Positions 51,667-59,706 of a stretch of 64,000 nucleotides of DNA are shown here, one piece after another. The translations under genes were made by a program, and so were the position numbers. The notes beneath the pieces were generated by a model that saw nothing but the letters and a program-made list of their open reading frames with translations, was not told where the DNA came from and did no database searches. This DNA is from JAJNBA01 sp963842295 (GTDB lineage Bacteria > Actinomycetota > UBA4738 > HRBIN12): positions 351,194-415,193 of the forward strand of contig CAWJFY010000007.1 of assembly GCA_963842295.1 (NCBI GenBank), read 5' to 3'. How positions within the stretch are numbered: position 1 is the first letter of the stretch; every line of letters begins with the position of its first letter.

Positions 51667-52482
51667 TCAGTATGGAGAAGGGGATGGTGGTGGTGGTAGC
51701 TCGTACGGGGGCTGTCGTCCTCGCGATCGGAAGAAGAGCCAGGCGACCGCCATCCCGAAGACGAAGCCACCCACGTGCGCCCAGTAGGCAACACCACCAC
51801 CGACCTGACTCCCCAATTGACCCACCCCGCTGAACAACTGCAGGACGAACCACGCGAGAAGCACGAAGCTCGCGGGTAGCTCGAGGAACGTGATGAAGAA
51901 GAAGATGACGAGGGTGTGTATCCGCGCCCGCGGGAACAGGACCAGGTACGCGCCCAGGATCGCTGCGATCGCTCCCGAGGCACCCACGTTGGGGACGGCT
52001 GAGTTCGGGGACAACCCAACCTGGAGAGCGGTCGCGGCCGATCCCCCCAGGACGTAGAGAGCGACGAAGGTGACCCGTCCCAGCCGGTCCTCCACGTTGT
52101 TCCCGAAGATCCAGAGGAACAGCATGTTGCCGGCGAGATGGAGCCAACCTGCGTGGAGGAACATCGACACGAAGACCGACGCAAGCCAGCTCTTGTCGGG
52201 GCAGGTCTGCCGGAGGAAGTCTTGGAGCGCGGCCGCTTGGCCTGCCCCCGCACCGAATGTCTCCGCGATCGCGCGTCGCGCTTCCGCACCTCCCTCGGCC
52301 AGCGTCGTCTGATTGGTGAGCTCGTACGGGATCTGTGCATTGCAGAAGAAGAACTCCTGTTGCTCCGCCTGCCCCGCGAACGTCGGCTCCCACAGCAGGA
52401 AGACCGCAACGTTGGCGGCCATGATCGCGATCGTCAGCCACGCGGTTCTCGTCGTCGGATTGATGTCGCGGATCGGGATCAC
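51667..52482 (-). CDS. Rhomboid-family intramembrane serine protease
   Basis: 271 residues from a GTG at 52482 (reading IPIRDINPTTRTAWLTI), which has a GGAAGGGAG ribosome binding site; a longer upstream frame lacks one. About six or seven transmembrane helices. Catalytic Ser in GASGAIAAILGAY and His in YWAHVGGFVFG, plus the HLAGNMLFLWIFGNNVEDRLG region (20-residue core given in part). The soluble loop between helices 1 and 2 is long (about 90 residues). Lies between tRNA-Thr and tRNA-Met. Confidence 0.92.
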   Translation of the reverse strand: MIPIRDINPTTRTAWLTIAIMAANVAVFLLWEPTFAGQAEQQEFFFCNAQIPYELTNQTTLAEGGAEARRAIAETFGAGAGQAAALQDFLRQTCPDKSWLASVFVSMFLHAGWLHLAGNMLFLWIFGNNVEDRLGRVTFVALYVLGGSAATALQVGLSPNSAVPNVGASGAIAAILGAYLVLFPRARIHTLVIFFFITFLELPASFVLLAWFVLQLFSGVGQLGSQVGGGVAYWAHVGGFVFGMAVAWLFFRSRGRQPPYELPPPPSPSPY

Positions 52483-52606
52483 GACGTACTCCCTTCCCGC
52501 CCGGACGATGAGCTGTTCGCACGCCATCGGCGGATCGATCGGGATCGGCGGAACGGCCTCTCGTGTCGTCGTGATGGTGCCGGCCTCCAGGAATGGCACC
52601 GGCTCA

Positions 52607-52620
52607 CCGGGGAACCCCGG
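52607..52620 (-). terminator. Hairpin downstream of tRNA-Thr
   Basis: CCGGGG-AA-CCCCGG, 17 nt past the 3' end of tRNA-Thr and before the rhomboid gene. The intervening 120 nt to the rhomboid start contain no gene. Confidence 0.45.
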
Positions 52621-52636
52621 CGTCGTCGAGGCACTG

Positions 52637-52725
52637 AGCCGGAGAGGGGAATCGAACCCCTGACCTCCTCCTTACCATGGAGGCGCTCTACCGACTGAGC
52701 TACTCCGGCGGCAGGGGCGATGATA
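52637..52725 (-). tRNA. tRNA-Thr (GGT anticodon) with its promoter -10
   Basis: The tRNA proper is 52637-52709: acceptor GCCGGAG/CTCCGGC, anticodon arm CCTCC-ATGGTAA-GGAGG with anticodon GGT, T arm with GTTCGATTC, no encoded CCA. An extended -10 TTGC-TATCAT is at 52720-52729, 10 nt before the tRNA. Confidence 0.95.
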
Positions 52726-52762
52726 GCAATGGCTTGCCCGCGGGCCATGGCACGATGAGCAG

Positions 52763-53227
52763 ATGAAGAGGACCGTCCTCGCGTTCGCCTCTGTGGCGTT
52801 CTTGACTGGCTGCGCCGGAGACACGATCGCGGACTCTCCGAACCAGCCACCCTCGACCGTGGCGTTCGAGAGGACCGACGCGCTCCTCTCCGTCGACGTC
52901 GCGGACGAACCCGTCGAGCAACGTCGAGGACTCATGGATGTAGAGAAGCTGCCGGCCGACCAGGGGATGGCCTTCGTGTTCGACGAGCCCACGGACTCCA
53001 CGTTCTGGATGAAGGACACGCTCATCCCCCTGTCGATCGCGTTCGTCGACGAGAGCGACCAGGTGATCGGGATGCGCGACATGCAGCCATGTCGGTCCGA
53101 TCCATGCCCGAACTACGGGGTTGACGAGCCCTACGTTCTCGCGATCGAGGCGAACCTCGGCTGGTTCGACGAGCACGGCATCGAAGCCGGCGACAAGGCG
53201 GAGCTCCGGGTGGCCGCGTATGGATGA
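52763..53227 (+). CDS. DUF192 lipoprotein
   Basis: 154 residues. Signal peptide with lipobox LTGC at residues 14-17, so it is a lipid-anchored extracytoplasmic protein. The DUF192 domain follows: EPVEQRRGLMDVEKLPADQG, TFWMKDTLIPLSIAFVDESD and YVLAIEANLGWFDEHGIEAG. DUF192 proteins have no known biochemical role. Its last 8 nt overlap the next gene. Confidence 0.88.
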   Translation: MKRTVLAFASVAFLTGCAGDTIADSPNQPPSTVAFERTDALLSVDVADEPVEQRRGLMDVEKLPADQGMAFVFDEPTDSTFWMKDTLIPLSIAFVDESDQVIGMRDMQPCRSDPCPNYGVDEPYVLAIEANLGWFDEHGIEAGDKAELRVAAYG

Positions 53228-53528
53228 CTGCCTACTCTGTTCCGCCGACCGAGTGACACCGTGGCTGCACGAGGACGAGGAGTGCTGGGTGGCGGAGTGC
53301 ATCGTGTGCCGGACCCCCATGGTGGTATGGAGGCTCCACGGGCTCCCCGACGCCGAGCTCGAAGCCGAGCTACTGGGTCGTCTCGAGCGAATCGCCGGCG
53401 ACCGCTATGGCCGGGACGGCTTCTGGATCGATCCCGAGCGTCGCCGGATCCCCGATCACTGGCACGCGCACGCGCGACCCACCGACGGGTTCTTCGACCC
53501 GGCGAGCGAGCTCTACGGGAGATTCTGA
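53220..53528 (+). CDS. Small protein with two CxxC pairs, unknown function
   Basis: 102 residues: MDDCLLCSADRVTPWLHEDE, ECWVAECIVCRTPMVVWRLH and the C-terminal IPDHWHAHARPTDGFF. Two CxxC pairs about 20 residues apart suggest a zinc ribbon; the histidine cluster near the end may also bind metal. The ATG lies inside the end of the DUF192 gene (8-nt overlap), indicating translational coupling. Not recognised as a named family. Confidence 0.75.
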   Translation: MDDCLLCSADRVTPWLHEDEECWVAECIVCRTPMVVWRLHGLPDAELEAELLGRLERIAGDRYGRDGFWIDPERRRIPDHWHAHARPTDGFFDPASELYGRF

Positions 53529-53737
53529 TCTGACCAGGTCTCGCGAGATGAGGTCAGCTCCGGGGAAGGGCTGAAGAGACCTGCGAAGAGGCGATCTGCG
53601 CGAGGATGCCGATCGACCCCAGCTGGCGCCTCATCCAGTCTCAAGGGGAAGGTGCTGGCCCACGGTCGCCTCGCGTGTCACGATTCCGCTGATGCAGCAC
53701 GGACGCGGCCACGGCCGCTCGACCAGGGAGTGATCTC

Positions 53738-54424
53738 ATGGATGGATCGATCCTCGGAACCCTCCTCGCCGGAGGGCTCCTCCTGTTCCTGGGCAGCCTC
53801 ATCGCGTTCGGGGGGTATCGGCTCTTCCTGATCCTGTTGCCGATCTATGGCTTCTTCTTCGGGCTGTCGTTCGGAGCGCATTCGGTCCAGGCGCTGTTCG
53901 GGGACGGCTTCCTGTCGACCACGACGAGCTGGGTGGTCGGGTTCTTCGCCGGACTCTTGTTCGCTCTGCTCTCCTACCTGTTCTGGTCTTTCGCGGTCGC
54001 CTTGATGGCCGGTTCGCTCGGGTACGGCCTGGTGGCGGGCTTCTTCGGCCTGTTCGGCGCCGACCTTGACGTGTTGGTCTGGATCGTCGGCGTCGTCGTC
54101 GGCGTGGCCTTCGCGATCGCCGCGATCGTCCTGAACCTTCAGAAGGCGATCGTGATCGTCTCCACCGCGCTGATCGGCGCCTGGACGATCGTGGGGACGT
54201 TCCTGTTCCTCTTCACGTCTGCCACGCCCGCGAGTCTCGCCGAAAGCGGAGCGAAGAGGGTGCTGGACGACCATCCACTGTGGCTCATCATCTTCGCCGT
54301 CGTCGCCGCGGTCGGCATGCTCTTCCAGTTCCAGGTCAACCAGAGCTACGAGATCGAGCGGTACAACCGCTGGGAGGTCTCCACCGGGGGCATCCACGGC
54401 ACTCCCCCGCCCGCCGCGATGTAG
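53738..54424 (+). CDS. DUF4203-like membrane protein
   Basis: 228 residues with about seven hydrophobic helices and Gly-rich helix-packing motifs (FGGYRLFLILLPIYGFFFG). It resembles the DUF4203/TMEM198 family of unknown function. The C-terminus is cytoplasmic-like and polar. ATG at 53738 has a GGGAG 7 nt upstream. The 209-nt gap before it contains no gene that I can support. Confidence 0.75.
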   Translation: MDGSILGTLLAGGLLLFLGSLIAFGGYRLFLILLPIYGFFFGLSFGAHSVQALFGDGFLSTTTSWVVGFFAGLLFALLSYLFWSFAVALMAGSLGYGLVAGFFGLFGADLDVLVWIVGVVVGVAFAIAAIVLNLQKAIVIVSTALIGAWTIVGTFLFLFTSATPASLAESGAKRVLDDHPLWLIIFAVVAAVGMLFQFQVNQSYEIERYNRWEVSTGGIHGTPPPAAM

Positions 54425-54464
54425 CGGGGGCGAGCACGCGCGTCGCCGGCCTCGGTGGGAGGGG

Positions 54465-54608
54465 CTAGTCCTTCCCCACCTTGAAGATCATCCAGTAGAC
54501 GGCGTAGCCCGCGAGCACGACCCCGAAAACGATGAACACCACGGTGAGCGTCCCGATCTGGTAGGCGAGCAACGACGCGGACGCGATCACGCTGGACACG
54601 AATGACAT
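54465..54608 (-). CDS. 47-residue single-pass membrane protein
   Basis: MSFVSSVIASASLLAYQIG then TLTVVFIVFGVVLAGYAVYW and MIFKVGKD. It has one long hydrophobic helix and a short charged C-terminus. An AAGGAG site sits 7 nt before the ATG, so this small ORF is probably translated. Convergent with the DUF4203-like gene. No family recognised. Confidence 0.6.
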   Translation of the reverse strand: MSFVSSVIASASLLAYQIGTLTVVFIVFGVVLAGYAVYWMIFKVGKD

Positions 54609-54907
54609 CGGTGACTCCTTCAACGTGCGATCCGGCAACGGTCGGCGGACGGACCTTATCCCGCGCGCACGATCCGCACCAGCCCCACGGGTCAGACGTC
54701 AGACCTCCCTGGGGACGGGTTGGCTGGTTTGGCGGATGGTTGATCCGTTGGTCGGCGGTGGAGTGTTCGCAGAGCGCTCCTACCATACGGAACGGAGCTC
54801 GCCGGACGGACCCTTCTCAGGCGAGAGGGGTACTCCCACAGCAGGTCAAGTGCCTTCCTTCGGCTCACGCGGGAACCTGCTGCGCCAACACCTGGGATGC
54901 TGCACGC
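54609..54907. other. Spacer with G/T-rich segment
   Basis: 299 nt without a supported gene. It holds GTCAGAC twice in tandem (54691-54704) and a GGTTGG-rich segment at about 54718-54770 that resembles those at 59457-59520, 62285-62294 and 63292-63322. Promoters for the flanking genes must lie here. Confidence 0.5.
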
Positions 54908-55501
54908 ATGATGGAGTCGGCTCGAGACGTGACCGAGCAACGAGCGACGAACGTTCGTACGGTCATCCTCGTCGAAGGGAAGAGCGACGAGCTCGCGGTT
55001 GAGGCACTCGCATCACGATCCGGACGCGTCCTGAACGCCGAAGGTATCTCGGTCATCGCCATGGGTGGAGCGAAGAACATCGGTCGGTTCCTGGACCGGT
55101 TCGGACCTCGTGGGCTGGGTCTCACCCTGGCCGGGTTGTACGACGAGGCGGAGGAACCCGATTTCCGCCGAGGTCTCGAGCGGACGGGATTCGGATCTGG
55201 CCTATCGCGAGTCGACATCGAACGGCTCGGCTTCCACGCTTGCGTCGAAGACCTCGAGGACGAACTGATCCGTGCGCTCGGTCCTGAGGAGGTGATCGCA
55301 GAGATCGAGTCGCGAGGTGAGCTCGGGCCGCTCCGAACACTCCAGAAGCAACCGGACTGGCGTCAGCGACCCATCGAGCAGCAGCTCCGGCGCTTCCTTG
55401 GCAACGCGAGCCGCAAGATCGACTACGCACCTCGACTGGTCGAAGCTCTCGATCTTTCGAATGTTCCCCGCCCGCTCGCTGAGCTCCTTGCGCGAGTTTG
55501 A
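54908..55501 (+). CDS. Stand-alone TOPRIM-domain protein (OLD-nuclease-like)
   Basis: 197 residues from ATG 54908. The TOPRIM motifs are TVILVEGKSDELAVEAL (catalytic Glu), GGAKNIGRFLDRFGP and LAGLYDEAEEPDFRRGLERT (the Asp motif, here DEAEE rather than DxD). A C-terminal helical part ends PRPLAELLARV. It resembles the TOPRIM half of OLD-family nucleases without the ATPase half. Probably a nuclease or a nucleic-acid-binding protein; the substrate is unknown. Confidence 0.75.
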   Translation: MMESARDVTEQRATNVRTVILVEGKSDELAVEALASRSGRVLNAEGISVIAMGGAKNIGRFLDRFGPRGLGLTLAGLYDEAEEPDFRRGLERTGFGSGLSRVDIERLGFHACVEDLEDELIRALGPEEVIAEIESRGELGPLRTLQKQPDWRQRPIEQQLRRFLGNASRKIDYAPRLVEALDLSNVPRPLAELLARV

Positions 55502-55567
55502 CAGTCGCGAACGCGGGGAGGTGTCTCATCACACTGTGCACTTTTGCGCCTTGCCGACGTTCATGGA

Positions 55568-55900
55568 TCAGCCTGTGGACGACTGCTTCATCGGCACGAG
55601 GCAGAAGGGGTGGCCGGCCGGATCAGCGAACACCCTCGATCGCTCGGACTGGTGCTGAGGATCGAACTTCGTGCCGCCGAGAGCGAGCACCGCCCGTTCG
55701 GCCTCCTCGAGGTCGCCGACCCGGACGTGCACGTGAAGCTGCATGGACGACGCCGGGTCCGGCCACGTCGGGGGCTGGTGTCCGGGAGCTCGCTGAAAGG
55801 ACAGATGGAACTCGGCCTGTTCGCTCTCCCCTACCGAGCACCAGTCGGGATCGGCGTACACGATGGGCCACCCGGTCAGCCGGCTGTACTGGTCTTTGCG
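55568..55900 (-). pseudogene. Glyoxalase/VOC-domain gene lacking its 5' end
   Basis: The frame carries the C-terminal four-fifths of a VOC domain: YSRLTGWPIVYADPDWCSVG, SMQLHVHVRVGDLEEAERAV and DPAGHPFCLVPMKQ. The first strand (metal-binding start and the segment before FYSRLTGW) is missing. The upstream frame runs into the 3' end of the CHAD gene without a start codon close by. A 5' truncation by deletion is the simplest reading; translation from an internal GTG cannot be excluded. Confidence 0.65.
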
Positions 55901-55907
55901 AGTCAGA

Positions 55908-57617
55908 CTAGGGACGCTCGAGGACGTGGGCCGACTCCTCTGACTTGACCAGCTCCACCGCCCCCACGCTTTGCGTGGCAAGAGATCGACCGCTCGGTGA
56001 CGTTCGGGTCGAGGGGATCTCGGATGCCGCAGCCTCCATCACGCGACGAAGCTCCTTCCAGGGCCCTGCGAGCTTGCGGAACAGCGGAGGGAATTCGGAC
56101 CTCAGCCGTTCTGCCCGATCCGTGTACCGAGCGGTCAGCTCGCCCATCGCGAACACCGTGGCGGGCGGAAGGTCGTGCCCCTCATCGATCGCCAGCGACC
56201 TGAGCCGCTGGCGCGCGACGACGGCGTCCTGATGGGACCCGAGTGCGTCCTGGAGCGCGATCAGACGGCGATTCATCACGCGAGCGGGCTTGCCGTAGAG
56301 CTCCGCAACCGGTTCGAGCGCGTACCGCAGTCGCTTGCACCGGATGCGCAGCACGTGGAACTCGCCGGGCCCGGAGCTCGCATCGAGTCGCCGACCTTGC
56401 TTCCGGACCTTGCGGTACCGCTCGATTGCGATCCCCGCCACGCTCCCTGCAGCTGGCGCCGTCGAGGCGGCGGAGCGCCGAAGGGGTCCGTGAGCGAGGA
56501 ACGCCGCGAAGCCGTCGACCAATCGATCGTACCGGCGAGAATCCAATGCCTCCAGGAGAACGGCGCGTGCGTCGCTGCGGCGCGACTCGAGCACGTGGAT
56601 CAGCGCATCCAAAGCAGCTACCTCCCCACCGCCGATCCCTTCATCCGCACCTCCACGGAGCTGCCCGATCCCAACATCCAGATCTCGAACTGCGCCCAGG
56701 ACCTGACCCAGCCATCCGAGCTCCGCCCGGAACCGGCTCGCCCTGATCGGGAGCGCCGGTTGGAAGTTCCCAAGGACCGCGCGGAGCCGCCGCGTCGCAA
56801 CCCGCATCCCATGGAGCTCCTCAGGATCTTCCCCGAGTCTCGTGCCCGACTCGTGCGCGAGCATCTCGATGAAACGCCCCCGGAGTACCGCGAACGCCAG
56901 CTCCCCCGTGGAGCTGTGCAGGTTGAACGAGGTGCTCCCGAGGTCTCCTGCGAGCGGGACCTCGAGTCCGCGAGCGAGGAACCCGGACTCGAACTTCGTA
57001 TGCGTAGCGAGCAGGAGCCCGCACTCCCGCCGAAGACGTTCGACGAATGTGGCGATCTCGGGTTCCGTAGCGTCCGCGACCTCAACCTCCACCCTTCGTA
57101 ACCGTGCTGGCTCGAGCCGTGGACCGATGCCGATCACGGTCCGATCCAGCACCAACTCGCCCGCTCGCCGCGCACCGTGCTGCAGCGTGAAGACCTGGCG
57201 TCGCGTTCGGACCTCGAAGAGCTCCGTGAGTTGACGCCGCCCGATCAGGGCCCGGACCCGCCAACCGACTTCACCGTCGGCACCGAGCGCGGCCACGTCC
57301 GGAACGGGTAGGCGCTCCGTGATCTCCTCACGCGAACGAACCCCAGCGACTGCAGGAGCATGCGTCTTCAGCGTCATCTCGGTCCGCCGGCCGATCCGCC
57401 GCAGACGGAGGGAACGCCGCGCGCGATAGATCCGAAGGTCGGATGTGTCGAGGTACGTGTCGACCAGGCTCCGCGTCCCGGCGGGTTCGACCCTGATCGT
57501 TCCCTCAGCGTGTTGACCTAACCATCGCTGGACCGGAGCCAAGTGGACAGCGTCGAACTGCCATTCCGTCTCGATCGACGGCGTCAACTCGTCATCGCTG
57601 GACACGACATGCCGCAC
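55908..57617 (-). CDS. CYTH-CHAD fusion protein
   Basis: About 569 residues. The N-terminal CYTH (triphosphate tunnel) domain opens with SIETEWQFD, where the usual ExExK reads E-x-E-x-Q, and continues with VDTYLDTSDLRIYRARRSLR and EITERLPVPD. The CHAD domain (from about 270) has the two His/Arg motifs LHGMRVATRRLRAVLGNF and FHVLRIRCKRLRYALEPV. CYTH domains act on triphosphates; CHAD domains bind polyphosphate. GTG 57617 or 57605 is the likely start. Confidence 0.85.
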   Translation of the reverse strand: MRHVVSSDDELTPSIETEWQFDAVHLAPVQRWLGQHAEGTIRVEPAGTRSLVDTYLDTSDLRIYRARRSLRLRRIGRRTEMTLKTHAPAVAGVRSREEITERLPVPDVAALGADGEVGWRVRALIGRRQLTELFEVRTRRQVFTLQHGARRAGELVLDRTVIGIGPRLEPARLRRVEVEVADATEPEIATFVERLRRECGLLLATHTKFESGFLARGLEVPLAGDLGSTSFNLHSSTGELAFAVLRGRFIEMLAHESGTRLGEDPEELHGMRVATRRLRAVLGNFQPALPIRASRFRAELGWLGQVLGAVRDLDVGIGQLRGGADEGIGGGEVAALDALIHVLESRRSDARAVLLEALDSRRYDRLVDGFAAFLAHGPLRRSAASTAPAAGSVAGIAIERYRKVRKQGRRLDASSGPGEFHVLRIRCKRLRYALEPVAELYGKPARVMNRRLIALQDALGSHQDAVVARQRLRSLAIDEGHDLPPATVFAMGELTARYTDRAERLRSEFPPLFRKLAGPWKELRRVMEAAASEIPSTRTSPSGRSLATQSVGAVELVKSEESAHVLERP

Positions 57618-57783
57618 GACGATCGCATGTACCGAGCATAGCCTGCCGATCGATGCTTGTTTCCGGCGAATAGCCCTCGACCCGACGAGTGGAGTTGGCG
57701 GAGCGTCAGCTTCACCTCGCTCCATCCACCTGTACTTTCCGTCCGTGTCGTGCGAACCCGTTGGGAGGATTCTCTGGTTCGAG

Positions 57784-58407
57784 TCAGACGGTGCGGGGTC
57801 GCCACGGCTCGTGCTCGTGCGCGAGCCAGACCAGCTCGGGGTCGAGCGCGCGCACCCGCAGCTGGCCTTCGGTGTGCGGCTCATCGAGTTCGCCGAACCA
57901 AACCGCCACGTCGCCGCCGATGACGATCGGACGCTCGCCCGTCTCGACGACGACCACCTGCATGCCGCGTGTGTGGCCCGGCGCCGGGACGAGCCGGAGC
58001 CCGGGCAGCAGCTCGAGCTCGCCGTCGACCGGCACGTACCGCACGCCAGGCGCCTCGACCCATTCGCGAATGGTGTAGTCGTCCTCGCTGCGCGCGTCGT
58101 CGAGTTCCCGACGCTGGACGTGGATCGGCCTGCCGGCGAAGAGGTGGTTGCCGCCGCAGTGGTCGAAGTGCAGGTGCGTGTTGACGACGATGTCGATGCC
58201 GCCGAGGTCGAAGTCCTGCTTGCTCAATGGAAGGAGGCGAGGATCGAGGTCGGCCACCGCCGGATGCAGCTCCGTCATGCCGGTGTCGACCAGCACGCGC
58301 GCATCGGGATGGTCGATGACGTGCACGTAGACCGGCATCCGCTCGCCCTCGGCGAGCAGGTCGGCAACGCGGACCGGCGTGATGGTGATAGACGCGGGGG
58401 CGTTCAT
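57784..58407 (-). CDS. Metallo-beta-lactamase-fold hydrolase, N-acyl-homoserine-lactonase type
   Basis: 207 residues. The zinc motif HxHxDH is VVNTHLHFDHCGGN, with later ligands in PAPGHTRGMQVVVVE and IGGDVAVWF. YVHVIDHPDARVLVDTGM is typical of AHL-lactonase-like proteins. The ATG overlaps the stop of a 14-codon upstream ORF (ATGA). The natural substrate is unknown. Confidence 0.87.
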   Translation of the reverse strand: MNAPASITITPVRVADLLAEGERMPVYVHVIDHPDARVLVDTGMTELHPAVADLDPRLLPLSKQDFDLGGIDIVVNTHLHFDHCGGNHLFAGRPIHVQRRELDDARSEDDYTIREWVEAPGVRYVPVDGELELLPGLRLVPAPGHTRGMQVVVVETGERPIVIGGDVAVWFGELDEPHTEGQLRVRALDPELVWLAHEHEPWRPRTV

Positions 58408-58448
58408 TGTGTACCGACCGCTGCAGTGGTGGCTGAAATGTGAGTCAT
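58404..58448 (-). CDS. 14-codon upstream ORF coupled to the lactonase gene
   Basis: MTHISATTAAVGTQ then TGA. A strong AAGGAGG lies 5 nt before the ATG, better than anything ahead of the lactonase ATG. The uORF stop overlaps that ATG as ATGA. It is either a translational-coupling leader or the true N-terminus of the enzyme separated by a frameshift. Confidence 0.5.
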   Translation of the reverse strand: MTHISATTAAVGTQ

Positions 58449-58460
58449 CAAGACCTCCTT

Positions 58461-58854
58461 TACCCGGTGCTGTCTCAGCCGTCGAAGAGGCCGGAGCCCG
58501 TGAAGAGCATAGGCGCGCGGTGCTCGCGAAGGTTCGTCGTCGCACCCAGCGCGAGAGACTCATGTTCCCACTTCGTTCCACCCGCCCAGTTCGTTCTCTG
58601 CTCCGGAACCACGAAGCGGCAGCAGCGGGGGACTTCGTTGATGGGCCGGGCAGTGATCCGTTCAGGTGTGTACAAGAAGGGATGCCTGCTCATGGATCTC
58701 GCACCTACGTTCTGAGGCTCAACAAGAGTTCGGGACCTACTCTGCAAGTCAGTCGTACTGCCCCAAGGAGCCGACCGCCAGGGGATGACTAGCATGGCGG
58801 CCGAAGATGCGCCGGAACGAACCACGGGAACATCCACGCTTCTGGAGGTACAGG
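58461..58854. other. Gene-poor spacer
   Basis: 394 nt between two divergent genes. Open frames exist on both strands (for example 58475-58837 minus) but have no family resemblance, ribosome binding site or codon signal that I trust. Promoters for the flanking genes should be here. Confidence 0.5.
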
Positions 58855-59418
58855 GTGAGCGATACGAGCACCGGAAAGGTGGTCCTGAACAGGTCGATGT
58901 CGCTTGACGGCTTCATCGCCGGTCCCGGCCACACGATGGACTGGGGCGCTGGTCGCCCTCTCGCCGACTTCGTGGCACCGGACGATCTCCAGGAGATCGC
59001 GGCCGCTACTGGCGCCATGCTCATCGGCCGGCGGACCTACGAGGTGGGCAAGAGGATGGAGGCCGACGAGCCAGGCAGCGTCGACTACCCCTTTTCCGGA
59101 CCCTTCTTCGTCCTGACCCACGAGCCACCGGACCCGCCGGATCCGGAGGTCACGTTCCTCACCGGTGATATCGGGGAAGCGGTCGCCACGGCACTGGACG
59201 CTGCGGGCAGGAAGAACCTGGAGATCCTCGGCGCCGACGTGGCCGGCCAGTGCCTGCGGCGGGGGCTCGTCGACGAGATCTTGGTGTATGTGATGCCGGT
59301 GCTGCTCGGCGACGGCATCCGCTTCTCCCCCCCGGGCCTCCCCAGGATCGACCTGGAACCAGTCAGTAGCTCGCGGTCGCGAGACGTCACCATCCTCCGG
59401 TTCCACGTCCGCAAGTAG
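58855..59418 (+). CDS. RibD C-terminal/dihydrofolate-reductase-like protein
   Basis: 187 residues from a GTG with GGAGG about 6 nt upstream. VVLNRSMSLDGFIAGPGHTM, MLIGRRTYEVGKRME and LEILGADVAGQCLRRGLVDE are typical of the RibD_C family of NADPH-dependent reductases of unknown substrate. A paralogue lies at 61402-62049. Confidence 0.85.
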   Translation: MSDTSTGKVVLNRSMSLDGFIAGPGHTMDWGAGRPLADFVAPDDLQEIAAATGAMLIGRRTYEVGKRMEADEPGSVDYPFSGPFFVLTHEPPDPPDPEVTFLTGDIGEAVATALDAAGRKNLEILGADVAGQCLRRGLVDEILVYVMPVLLGDGIRFSPPGLPRIDLEPVSSSRSRDVTILRFHVRK

Positions 59419-59456
59419 TACCGGCGCTGCATCCCCCTCTGGCTGATCCGCGCCGC

Positions 59457-59520
59457 TCGGTCGGTTGTTCGTTGGTGGGTAGGTTGGTGGTGGAGGGCGG
59501 GTGAGTGGTGGGGTGTTCTT
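59457..59520. repeat. GGTTGG-rich G/T segment
   Basis: A run of GG tracts separated by TT, T or TGG (GGTTGTTCGTTGGTGGGTAG and onward), about 60 nt. It shares the end GGTGG-GTGTTC with the 54718-54770 segment. A possible two-tetrad G-quadruplex former. No gene. Confidence 0.5.
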
Positions 59521-59660
59521 AGAACTCGGTGACCCGCGGGAACGGGCATCGGCGGCGGTAGTACTCACAGGTTCAGGAGGGTAGTACCCACACCTGCAGC
59601 GTAGGACATCTCGCTCGGTTGATCCGATGCCGCTTTCAGATCGCCCCGCTGACGCCACGA

Positions 59661-59692
59661 ACGGAGCCCGGCGCCGCGGCGCCGGGCTCCGT
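59661..59692 (-). terminator. 32-bp perfect palindrome, terminator of the DsbA-like gene
   Basis: 15-bp perfect arms starting ACGGAGCCCGGCGCC with a central GC. It lies 15 nt past the stop of the downstream-oriented thioredoxin-fold gene. No T-tract. Confidence 0.7.
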
Positions 59693-59706
59693 CGACGGGT
59701 CCACGC

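Noticed and set aside
54718..54790. tRNA remnant near the G/T-rich segment
   Set aside because: No paired acceptor or T-loop GTTCGA motif could be built on either strand.
58475..58837. 120-codon minus-strand ORF in the 58.5-58.8 kb spacer
   Set aside because: No ribosome binding site, no recognisable domain and low-quality composition. Kept only as spacer.
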